31,478 bases of DNA. Origin: Chrysochromulina parva. Taxonomy: Eukaryota; Haptophyta; Prymnesiales; Chrysochromulinaceae. This document shows positions 1 through 7,476 of the stretch, piece after piece (position 1 is the stretch's first letter; each line of letters starts with the position of its first letter). Under the pieces are notes generated by a model. That model saw only the letters and a list, made by a program, of their open reading frames with translations, was not told where the DNA came from and did not search any database. Position numbers and translations under genes: made by a program. The stretch covers positions 1 to 31,478 of the forward strand of contig PJAB01000268.1 in the NCBI GenBank assembly GCA_002887195.1. The letters run 5' to 3'.

Positions 1-143
1 GCACGGCCCGATGTCGTTTCAGTAACGCACGGTAGGGACCGGTAGGGTTTTGTGGATTCAAGCAGGCACTCGACCTCTTCAGTCCAACGCCGTGCGCTCC
101 GACCGCACGCGCATCGACGACACTGAGTTGGGCCTCTCGACAA

Positions 144-588
144 TCACCCCCCCGGCCTACAGCTATTCCCACGGTCAATCGCGCTGCCTGGCCTGCTGAT
201 CCTCTTGTGCTGACCCTGATCGTACAGCGTGTACGGAGTGTATGATGAGGCTCCTAAGCTGATAACACCCATGCTCGCCGGGTGCATGATGTCAATGCTG
301 ACGGGCGCCACTTTGGCGCTCAGAGATCCTCGCCAGTCAACCGGGAACAAGCGTGGCTCGAAGGGATCTGATTGCGAGCGTCGCGCCACCCCGGCGCTAC
401 TGGGACGCTTGCTGACGACACGCGTTGCAATTGCGTACCAGAAGCCGGTGGGTAGGTAGTCGTACGTCACGATGCGCGCGTCGCGATCGGGCCAATCGAC
501 GTCGCCCAGACGCTGAAGTGGATCACGCAGCATGTACACTCCCTGCACCACCTCTCCACGGTACAGGGAGAATTCACTGCCGAGGCTG

Positions 589-620
<32 letters not shown>

Positions 621-860
621 TGAGCCGCTCCTCCTGCCTTGTCGATTTGCAATCACCTCAGCGAGGTCGCCGACGGTTGAGGATATTGGAAGACGAACGG
701 TGAAATCCATGACACTCCACGTGCGGCCGCGGATGGATATTGGGATTGGCTCATCATTTGGCGTGTGCTGCATCATCGGCCTCAGCGGCACTGCCGTTGG
801 TACATACGCGTCTTTCTTTTTGGCGCCGCCACCGCCGCCCTTCTTACCCTTCTTGGCCAT
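144..860 (-). CDS. Hypothetical protein with ubiquitin-like-looking region and poly-Ser tract
   Basis: 238 residues. The open frame runs further upstream only to a GTG at 956, so the ATG at 860 is taken as the start; it gives a Lys/Gly-rich N-terminus (MAKKGKKGGG). Residues about 42-136 alternate hydrophobic strands with a Val-Gly-Asp-Leu-Ala helix start and an Arg-Asp-Pro-Leu-x-Arg-Leu-Gly-Asp segment, which resembles a ubiquitin-like beta-grasp fold interrupted by a run of about 13 Ser residues (residues ~79-92). The C-terminal 90 residues are Ser/Pro-rich and look disordered. The Lys/Gly start is common in small axonemal proteins, but that is only a weak hint. I do not recognise the family; function unknown. 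It is the first of four minus-strand genes and lies 266 bp from the methyltransferase stop. Confidence 0.6.
592..620. repeat. CTG/CAG trinucleotide microsatellite
   Basis: An uninterrupted (CTG) run of 29 bp on the plus strand, read as Ser codons (AGC) in the minus-strand gene. It lies in the middle of the ubiquitin-like-looking region, so its length probably varies between strains without shifting the frame. Confidence 0.9.
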
Positions 861-1126
861 CCGCCAACATGCGGAGGAAAAGCAGCGCGAGTGCGGAACG
901 AGTCGCGGAAAACTTGTGTGAAACGACAAACGCGGAAACGTGCCCTCCCCTCGCACTTACACAGAGTCTTTCTCACCTTAGTTACAGGCCGTAGTTTCTG
1001 GACATCGCGCCGATCCTTGCTGCCGCGCAGTGGCGCGGACACGTCGACGCAGTGCCGCACACCTCCGTGTGATTCGTTTTCCGGGCCGTCTTCCGGGCCG
1101 CGACTAGCGCGGAGGGCCTCGGCCGC

Positions 1127-2242
1127 TCATCCGGCATGCGCGTCGGCATCGTGCGCGGCGCCGAGCGGCTTCTTGATCGTCACGTAGAGCGTCTCAGGCT
1201 CTCGCACCTCCTGCTCGAGCCAACAGCGCGTCGGGTCCTCGCGCTTGCCCTTCTGCCGGCGCGCGGTGGCGACCACCTCAGCGGCCTCGACGGCCTCCCG
1301 GAAGCTTGGCGGCAGGTCGGGCCCGAGCCGCGACGAGTGCGTCACCGCCTCCTTTGGGATTCCCGCCTTCGCCGCGCATGCAACGAACTCTTCAAAGTCG
1401 TACACCCACCGGTGCTCGTAGTTGCGGAAGATGTTGTTGACGATGGTCGCGGCGGTGTATGGCGGGCCAAGCTTTCCCATCGGCGGGAAGCGCGCCGCGT
1501 GCTCCTGGAGGAAGTTGTTCTCCTTGCGCTGGACGTAGCCTACCAGATACTTTTCGAGGTCGGGCGTTGTGACGCGCATGATGCCGCCGGGCCTTAGCAC
1601 GCGGTACATCTCACGCAGGAAGGTGGCGCCGTCCATGGGTAGGATGTGCTCGAACATGTGCTCCGAGTACACGATGTCGAAGGAGCCATCCTCGAACGGC
1701 CAGCGGTGGCCTGCGTCCTGACGCAGGATGTACCGGCCCGTGCGCCAGTCCTCGCACACGAAGCCCACAGGCAGCCGCGTGTAGACGAAATCGGCGTTGA
1801 GCCAGCCGTCGCCACACTTGTTCCACCAGTCGCCTCCGACTTGCAGGAAGCGGATGCCGTACTCAGCCAGCTCAGCCCCCGTCACATTGGTCCCTTCGAC
1901 GCGGCCCTGAGGGCTGTCGCCACCCGGCAGGGGCTGGAAGGCATTCCTCGGAGAGATCTCGCTCGGCCGAAAGTGGCACACGTTGCAGCTGCCCTCCTTG
2001 CAGTGATACTCGTGAGAGCTCAGAGGCTCGAGCGGCGCGGCGCGTGCAGGAGGTGGCGGAGGCGAATCGGTGCTACTGCTTGCGCTGCCATCGGGCAGCG
2101 CGTCGGCCTTGTGCTGGTGCTGCTCCTGCTGCTCCTGAAAGGAGGTCATATCGACGACCGGCGCGGCGAACGCCGGGTAGAGCAAGCAGTACGCGCAGCC
2201 GACGATGGCCATCGCTGTGAGCTGAACCTTAGGGCCGCGCAT
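1127..2242 (-). CDS. Membrane-anchored SAM-dependent methyltransferase (Methyltransf_11/COG4627-like)
   Basis: 371 residues from the ATG at 2242; the frame extends three codons further only to a TTG. Residues ~9-30 form one hydrophobic segment close to the N-terminus, so the protein is probably a type II membrane protein or secreted, perhaps Golgi-resident. A Ser/Pro-rich linker and a Cys cluster (C81, C86, C89) precede the catalytic domain. The domain shows a modified motif I ending in GWLNAD (146-151), the acidic motif WPFEDGSFDIVYSEHMFEHI (181-200) and RVLRPGGIMRVTTPDLE (214-230). This order matches small class I methyltransferases of the bacterial COG4627 type, often found with surface-glycan genes. 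The usual GxGxG loop is here VGGDWWNKCGDG, so SAM binding may be modified. The substrate cannot be predicted. Confidence 0.85.
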   Translation of the reverse strand: MRGPKVQLTAMAIVGCAYCLLYPAFAAPVVDMTSFQEQQEQHQHKADALPDGSASSSTDSPPPPPARAAPLEPLSSHEYHCKEGSCNVCHFRPSEISPRNAFQPLPGGDSPQGRVEGTNVTGAELAEYGIRFLQVGGDWWNKCGDGWLNADFVYTRLPVGFVCEDWRTGRYILRQDAGHRWPFEDGSFDIVYSEHMFEHILPMDGATFLREMYRVLRPGGIMRVTTPDLEKYLVGYVQRKENNFLQEHAARFPPMGKLGPPYTAATIVNNIFRNYEHRWVYDFEEFVACAAKAGIPKEAVTHSSRLGPDLPPSFREAVEAAEVVATARRQKGKREDPTRCWLEQEVREPETLYVTIKKPLGAAHDADAHAG

Positions 2243-2753
2243 TGTTGTCAAAGGAGCCGCAGACTGTTAACGTTCACACCAACATGGAAAATCGCAATCT
2301 CATAACACACATTCACGTTCCGGTACAAGACTTTCACGTCCGCGCCCGCGCGCTCGCGCCCACAACACCTCCGTCTCAACAGGGTCTAAAGCGTCGGCTC
2401 TGCTGCCTCCGGTCAACACAAGTATTGAGCACCGTGAGTTTCGAAGTGTGGTCAAGAGACCGCGCCCCCGGGATGGGAGGTCGAAGTTTTAAGTCGAAGT
2501 TTGTCGAAGTTTAAGTCGAAGTGCGTGACTTTAAGTGCGTGACACTTCACGTCAAGTGAGTCTGCAATACGGAAGGTCGACGACCCGTCTCGACTCTCAC
2601 CCGTCAGGGTGTACACCTCTAAGAGTAACACCCAAGGTTTGCCCAGCGGGGCTGTTTTGTATAGCGGGCAGCGTAAAATGAACTTCATTGCAGTACTGCA
2701 GCACATGTGGGGCGCCACGAAAAGCTGAGAAAGAACGAAAAGCAGGTACCAGG
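2243..2753. other. Intergenic region, 511 bp, with short tandem repeats
   Basis: Lies between the methyltransferase start and the oxidoreductase stop. I see no convincing ORF or RNA gene. It contains a cluster of degenerate GTCGAAGT and AAGTGCGTGA repeats (2480-2558), listed separately. It should hold the methyltransferase promoter and the oxidoreductase 3' end. Confidence 0.6.
2480..2558. repeat. GTCGAAGT minisatellite followed by AAGTGCGTGA repeats and an inverted repeat
   Basis: GTCGAAGT occurs at 2480, 2493, 2503 and 2515 with spacers of TTTAA/TT type. It runs into two copies of AAGTGCGTGA (2519-2528 and 2533-2542) and then an inverted repeat CACTT-6 nt-AAGTG (2543-2558). The block is 238-316 nt upstream of the methyltransferase ATG. 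On that gene's sense strand it reads as ACTTCGACTT, close to the (GACTT)n motif found upstream of other genes here. Confidence 0.75.
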
Positions 2754-3839
2754 TTAAGAGCCCAACGCCGGGTCCTCATCCTGGAGGCGTGACAGATCGA
2801 CAGCCAATTTGCCCACCACGCGACGCGAGCGCAGCTGGCGAAAGGCGCTCTGGACGCCTCCATCCGTGAAGCTCATCGTGGCGCTGACTTGCGGGCGCAG
2901 CTTGCCTTCGTCGATGGCTTGCCTCAGGGCCGCCAGCTGGGCAGTGCACCGAAACGGATCGATCCAAAATAGCTCGCGTCCCGCCTCGAAGCAGTTGAGG
3001 CCGATCACGCGCTTGATGGCAGCCTTGGCCCACGAGCCCGTACTCGCACCGATGACGACGTACTGATGCTTCAGGCCCGCAGCAAGCAGAGGCACGCTCG
3101 CCGCTTGCCGAATGGTCGACTCGTACGCGGCTTCCTTGTCCCTTTTCTCGTGAGAGGACACGGTGTCAAAGACCAAGTGGAAGGGCCCGTGGGTCCTGAC
3201 GATACGCTCGAGCATTGGGAGCCACGCAGCCGTTCCGCCGTCATAAGGGACTACGCTGTCAGCGCCGAGCGACCGTACGAGCTCAGCGTTGCAAGCGCTA
3301 CAGATGGCCGTGACGCGAGCGCCGAGGCGATGTGCGAGCTGCGTCGCGATGTGGCCCACGCCGCCGCTCGCACCGATGACAAGGAGGTGCTGGCCCGCCT
3401 GCAGCGCGTGCTGCTCGAAGACCTGCAAGGCGGTGATTCCGACGAGGGGCAGCACGGCCGCCTCGATGAAGGAGATCCCGACTGGCTTGTACGCCACCTG
3501 GGCACAGGAAACTAGGATGCGCTCGGCGAGCGTGCCTTTCATCGGCCCTTGAATGCCAAAGACCTCGTCCCCCGACGTGAAGCCTGACCCGGGAGGAGCG
3601 TCCAGCACTATGCCCGCAAAGTCAAATCCCGGGATTCGACCGTTGACCACGGACTGCGCAAATCCTGCCATCGACTCTGGCAGCTTGTCAGCGAACACGT
3701 GCTTTGCGTCAACCGGATTGATGCCCGCGGCGCGCACCTGGATGAGCACCGAGCTATGCCCACAGCGAGACGGTGCCGCGCTCGAGCTCGTTGTCCGCAC
3801 GCCATCAGGCGCACTCTTGTCGTACACAGCTTTGCGCAT
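2754..3839 (-). CDS. NAD(P)H quinone oxidoreductase, RTN4IP1-like, medium-chain dehydrogenase/reductase
   Basis: 361 residues from the ATG at 3839 (MRKAVYDKSAPDG), the typical family start; the frame continues 23 codons upstream only to a TTG. The GroES-like N-terminal half contains RAAGINPVDAKHVF (36-49) and PGFDFAGIV (70-78). The Rossmann half carries the nucleotide-binding motif GASGGVG (156-162) followed by ARVTAICS and LGADSVVPYD. The Cys/His ligands of zinc alcohol dehydrogenases are absent, as expected for the zinc-free quinone reductase branch. The family reduces quinones or enones with NADPH; the RTN4IP1 subgroup is mitochondrial, but no strong targeting peptide is visible from this start. 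The exact substrate is unknown. A (GACTT)3 motif lies 67-81 nt upstream of the ATG. Confidence 0.88.
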   Translation of the reverse strand: MRKAVYDKSAPDGVRTTSSSAAPSRCGHSSVLIQVRAAGINPVDAKHVFADKLPESMAGFAQSVVNGRIPGFDFAGIVLDAPPGSGFTSGDEVFGIQGPMKGTLAERILVSCAQVAYKPVGISFIEAAVLPLVGITALQVFEQHALQAGQHLLVIGASGGVGHIATQLAHRLGARVTAICSACNAELVRSLGADSVVPYDGGTAAWLPMLERIVRTHGPFHLVFDTVSSHEKRDKEAAYESTIRQAASVPLLAAGLKHQYVVIGASTGSWAKAAIKRVIGLNCFEAGRELFWIDPFRCTAQLAALRQAIDEGKLRPQVSATMSFTDGGVQSAFRQLRSRRVVGKLAVDLSRLQDEDPALGS

Positions 3840-4192
3840 GATCCAAAGCGCTCGCGTCTCGACCGACGTTCGACGCGCGAACGGTCCCTCAATCTGACAC
3901 TCACGCAAGTCAAGTCAAGTTTAAGCGTTCTGCACAGCATGCTCCGTGGGTATCACGTCGCGGGGCGCGCACATGCGTGTGCGGTATTGTAAGATCATTC
4001 GTCGAAAACGTTGACCAAAATGTCAAAAGTCAAATCATAGTGAGAATCGTCTTCAAGATCGTCTTATCGAAGGGACAAAAATCGATCCGGTCTGCGGGGC
4101 CGATCCTGATCGAGGATGCTCTCGCTACACGCTCTAAAGAGTGACTGTTATACGAAAGACGAGCCGTTCAAAGTCCACACATAGGTTCCTCA
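3840..4192. other. Intergenic region, 353 bp
   Basis: Separates the oxidoreductase start from the S1-gene stop. Apart from the (CAAGT)3 motif at 3906-3920 I see no ORF, RNA gene or repeat. The stretch 4000-4100 is more AT-rich than its surroundings. Confidence 0.6.
3906..3920 (-). promoter_or_regulatory. (GACTT)n motif upstream of the oxidoreductase gene
   Basis: Three tandem CAAGT units on the plus strand, which read ACTTGACTTGACTTG on the sense strand of the gene whose ATG is 67 nt downstream. The same motif in the same relative orientation precedes three other genes in this window, so a promoter or transcript-leader element is inferred. Confidence 0.5.
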
Positions 4193-4840
4193 TCAGAAGG
4201 GCACCGATTCATCAAGCCGCGCATTCGGATCGCCCGGGCCGTCGCCGTCACGCGATACACCTTGCATGCGCCGCGGCCCCGGCGCAAACACGACGTCCTC
4301 AAGCCGCTGCTTCTTGATGACCTCAATCAAGCTGAGCGAGATCCGCTTCAAGCCCTTGAACTCGAGCTGCAGCACCTCGACACTCACCTTAGACCCGACG
4401 GGGCCGACCGTCTGCGCGGGCAACCAAAGATTCGGCAGTGAGAGCAGAGGGTGGAGCAGCAAACGCGAGAGTGAAGCAGGAAGGCCGGTTCATGCGATTC
4501 TTCGCTGCTGAGGCACCTCTTCCACAAAGTCCTCGACCTCGTTCTTGAGCATGCGTTTGCCGTCGGCGAGCTGGCGGATGTGCAATAGTCCGAGCTGCTG
4601 CCCTCCACAAAGGCTCACGAAGCAGCCGTAATCGGTGATTTTCGACACGATGCCCTCAGCCTTCTCGCCGACGACCAGCTCTTTCGGCTTGAAGCCAAGC
4701 TTGCAACGCGCTTCCGCGGCCCGCGGAGGAGCGGTAGCAATGGACCAGCGTGCACTTGCCGGTGCAAGGGGAACGACCGTGAGCGCGCGCGACGAACCGC
4801 CCCAGAGGGCGAGCAGCGCTACACGGAGACTGCTCCTCAT
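4193..4840 (-). CDS. Single S1-domain RNA-binding protein, probably plastid-targeted, two exons
   Basis: Exon 1 is 4840-4517 and exon 2 is 4411-4193; joined they give 180 residues. The split falls inside one S1 fold: exon 1 carries LVVGEKAEGIVSKITDYGCF, GLLHIRQLADG and the start of the fifth strand region, and exon 2 continues with VGSKVSVEVLQLEFKGLKRI SLS, so the domain (residues ~55-141) is complete only after splicing. The start at 4840 gives a signal-peptide-like leader (hydrophobic LRVALLALWGG, small residues, then Ala/Arg/Pro-rich segment to ~50), the bipartite pattern of complex-plastid proteins. An in-frame ATG at 4948 would add 36 polar residues and hide this leader. S1 proteins of this kind bind RNA or the ribosome; the specific role is not determined. 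It is divergent from the 5070 gene, with 229 bp between the starts. Confidence 0.75.
4412..4516 (-). other. Spliceosomal intron, 105 nt, phase 0
   Basis: On the minus strand the donor is GAG|GTGCCT (intron begins at 4516) and the acceptor GCGCAG|ACG (intron ends at 4412). Without splicing the frame stops at a TGA four codons after the donor region; with splicing the two halves of the S1 domain join in frame. Confidence 0.75.
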
Positions 4841-5069
4841 TGATGATTGGATTGATGACACGAAGTCGAGATCCTTCTCTACCACACGCGAGCACGGACA
4901 GATCGTATCTCGCGGGTGCCATTCATCAGCCGACGGATCTCTTAACATATCGTCGCGTCGCCGCGGTCACTTGCTATTGCAAACGTCAGACCAGCTCCAC
5001 CTCTCTCGCCATTGTGGAGTCGGTGTTGCGGGACTCCAACGCTCCGTTCGCCTTACTCTTGCTGGCGCC

Positions 5070-6782
5070 ATGCCCCTCGGCTCCGATCCCGGCCCGCGCT
5101 TCGACCGCGGCAACGAGTTCGAATTCATGGAAGAAATCGCGTCACAAGGCAGCCTGGCCACCGAGAATAGCGATGAGGAGCCACTGGAGGGCGACGCGGC
5201 CGACCATGTCGAGGCCATGCTGCGCAAATGCCTGCAGCCCGACGAGCGTGACGGTGGCGACGACGGTGGCGACGACGACGATGGCCATCCCAGCTCAGAA
5301 TCCGACTGGGGACAGGGCGAGCTGAGGGATGGCAGCAGCTCAGATGCCGACTTGCTGCTTGTCAAGCAGGCGGCGGCGCCCGAGAGCGACATGGAGGACA
5401 TCGAAGAGGAGGCGTCGCTGCGGCTGCATGTGCTCAGCCTGAACCGTGGCTTGCGCGAATTCGACGCGTGGGCCAGTGCGAGCCTCGAAGATGCTCAGGT
5501 GCGCATGACGGAGGCTGTCGGTCGAGGGCCAGCGCAGGCCCGCACGCGGAGCGGCGAGAACACCGTTGAGGTGGCCGGCGCGTGCATGGCTGCCCTTGCG
5601 GAGCTGCGCGCGCTGCACGAGCAGCTGCGGGTGCTCGCCGTCAACAACCAGGCGCTCGTGTGTGCCTCGACCCAGCAGCTGCTGCGCCTCTCGCACGCTC
5701 AAGCAGAGGTGGCGCTGCGCCACCACCAGCAGACGCGCCGTCGGCATAAGCAGCTCCGGATCGTGCGCAAGGAGACGGCGCGCCTGTGCCGCGAGCTGGA
5801 GGAGCGCGACGTCGACGCTGCGCCGCCGCTGGCGCAGGAGCCTTCGTCACAGCCGTCTTCGCCCCATATGCGCCCCCTCTCGGCGCCACCAAAGCCGTCT
5901 TCGCCCCCAACCGCCGCCGCGATCGACGCCACCGCCGGCGGATGCCGACCTGTGAGCGCTGCCGCGAGCGCCGGCCGCGGTTCGCCAGGCGGCGTCTCCA
6001 AAGCTCTGATGGCGCACATATTGTACGCAGAGGCGTCCGCGGCGACGCAGGTGCTACCGACCGCCGCGAGCAGCTCCGCGAGTGGCGGCGAGGGTGGCAG
6101 CGGTGGCAGCGCTGGTGGGTCTGCGCCACGCCGCACGCCTCTGAACACGGGCGTGCCTCGAGCGGCCCGGCAGACAAGGGCGGTACGCGAGCCAGCAAAG
6201 AGTCTCGAAGGCCCTGTGCCACGCGAGCTGCTGGTTCTGATGGCGAGCGCGTGTGAGCGCGCGTCGCGAGCGCTGGGCAAGGGAGGAGCACATGCCGAAT
6301 TCGGCAAAGGAGGAGCCCTTGCCGAGTTCGGCAAGGCAGGAGCAACAGCAGAGCCCAAGCAGGCCGATCTCGAGCTCGAGATTGGTGGGCAGCGCATCGA
6401 GCGCTTACCTCGTAGCTCGCCGCCTTCGAGGCCGAGCTCGTCGAGGGATCCTGCGCGATCCCGGCGGTTGGGAGGTCAGATCTCGCCGTTTGCTGTGCCC
6501 CAGCCGGTGCCGCGACGAGCCGGTGGAGGCCTCAGCTCATCCTCGACGGCGCAGGGCGAGGCGGCGGGCGGCCGCGCGCCGATTGACTCGTCAGCGCGCG
6601 CGCTGTTGCGCCATCCGGCCGTCCAGGCTGCCCTGGCCGAGGCTTTGTGGGCTTCGTTGGCTGGCTCAGAGCTGGCCACAGCAAAGCGAAACGGACAGGT
6701 GGATCCTCGGAGAACAAGTGGGTTCGCCTCGGATGCCGAGCTTGCGGATGATGATGAGGATGGATTGCAAGCAGCATGGTAA
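5070..6782 (+). CDS. Hypothetical acidic, coiled-coil, low-complexity protein
   Basis: 570 residues from the ATG at 5070. The frame is open back to 4635, but that part overlaps the S1 gene on the other strand and is probably chance. The N-terminal ~120 residues are very acidic with Asp/Gly runs. A predicted helix/coiled coil spans about 173-247 (heptad-like Leu with many Gln, His and Arg). A Pro/Ser/Ala-rich region follows, with three copies of a GKGGAxAEF unit at ~403-429, and then a conserved-looking helical segment LLRHPAVQAALAEALWASLAG near 510-530. No enzyme motif is visible and I do not recognise the family. It faces DDA1 tail-to-tail, with 94 bp between the stop codons. Confidence 0.65.
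   Translation: MPLGSDPGPRFDRGNEFEFMEEIASQGSLATENSDEEPLEGDAADHVEAMLRKCLQPDERDGGDDGGDDDDGHPSSESDWGQGELRDGSSSDADLLLVKQAAAPESDMEDIEEEASLRLHVLSLNRGLREFDAWASASLEDAQVRMTEAVGRGPAQARTRSGENTVEVAGACMAALAELRALHEQLRVLAVNNQALVCASTQQLLRLSHAQAEVALRHHQQTRRRHKQLRIVRKETARLCRELEERDVDAAPPLAQEPSSQPSSPHMRPLSAPPKPSSPPTAAAIDATAGGCRPVSAAASAGRGSPGGVSKALMAHILYAEASAATQVLPTAASSSASGGEGGSGGSAGGSAPRRTPLNTGVPRAARQTRAVREPAKSLEGPVPRELLVLMASACERASRALGKGGAHAEFGKGGALAEFGKAGATAEPKQADLELEIGGQRIERLPRSSPPSRPSSSRDPARSRRLGGQISPFAVPQPVPRRAGGGLSSSSTAQGEAAGGRAPIDSSARALLRHPAVQAALAEALWASLAGSELATAKRNGQVDPRRTSGFASDAELADDDEDGLQAAW
6276..6356. repeat. 27-bp coding minisatellite, three copies
   Basis: Units start at 6276, 6303 and 6330 and encode GKGGAHAEF, GKGGALAEF and GKAGATAEP. 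The period is a multiple of three, so the frame of the host gene is kept. Confidence 0.85.
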
Positions 6783-6876
6783 GAGACAGTGTATTCACCA
6801 TGCATCCATGTCGCCCGTGAGGTGGTGTGCACACAAATTCAGTTGATTTAATGAATGTCATAGTCTGAGTAATCAC

Positions 6877-7254
6877 CTAGGCACCAGACCGTGGGAGCGC
6901 CTCGCCATCGCTGCCTTCATCCGTGGCAGTCGCAGCGTTCTTCCGAGAGGCTTTGCGCGCAGGCTCTCGATCGTCATCGGCTGGTGACGAAGATATCGCA
7001 CGCTTTTGCCGCTCACGCGCCCTCGACTCCTCTCGCTGATGGAACTGGCGCATCAGAGCGTTCATCCTCTCGGTGCTCACCACCTGATCTGCAGGCGGCT
7101 CAGTGCGATCATGTGTCGCGATGTAGAGGGTGGCAGCAGTCCGCTCGGGCGCGGTCTGCTTCACGGCGCTAAGCATCGATGGGGCTGAGGGATGCCGTGG
7201 CAGATTCTGGAGGAGCGCACAGGCGCCAGCGGACGAGAACCTCTGCTCCTGCAT
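6877..7254 (-). CDS. DDA1: DET1- and DDB1-associated protein 1 (DDA1)
   Basis: 125 residues from the ATG at 7254. The core (17-78) has the family pattern: LQNLPRHPS, then about 20 residues, then TLYIATHDRTEPPADQVVSTERMNALMRQFHQ, which corresponds to the LPVYN...[28 protein letters not shown] arrangement of animal DDA1. The tail is rich in Lys/Arg and acidic residues (AISSSPADDDREPARKASRK), also as in the family, and its length is close to the animal protein. DDA1 is a small non-enzymatic subunit that sits on DDB1 in CUL4-DDB1-DET1 ubiquitin ligases, in the nucleus. The identification rests on this motif order. I see no neighbour linked to it, except that a UBC9-like E2 lies 6 kb away. Confidence 0.8.
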   Translation of the reverse strand: MQEQRFSSAGACALLQNLPRHPSAPSMLSAVKQTAPERTAATLYIATHDRTEPPADQVVSTERMNALMRQFHQREESRARERQKRAISSSPADDDREPARKASRKNAATATDEGSDGEALPRSGA

Positions 7255-7476
7255 ATGTAGACCACACTCACCGCACAGTCACAGTGAATGCTGTGAATGC
7301 TCTTGAGATAAGTGAAATTCGACACTTCTTGAGAGGGAGCTACCCGCGATGGGGCACGGGCCCGCAGAACGTCTCCCTCCTGAAACAGTTCACGACTGTT
7401 TTCGAGTAAAACCGAGAAATAAAATTATGGCGGTAGGTGTCTTGAGCGTCACTCTGTCGTCTGAGGTCTGTGCGTC

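Noticed and set aside
1..143. GGTAGGGTTTTG-like sequence near the left end as telomeric repeat
   Set aside because: Only one degenerate copy is present; no tandem TTAGGG-type array.
4635..5069. N-terminal extension of the 5070 gene
   Set aside because: It overlaps the S1-domain exon on the other strand, which has clear family support; the ATG at 5070 gives a natural acidic N-terminus.
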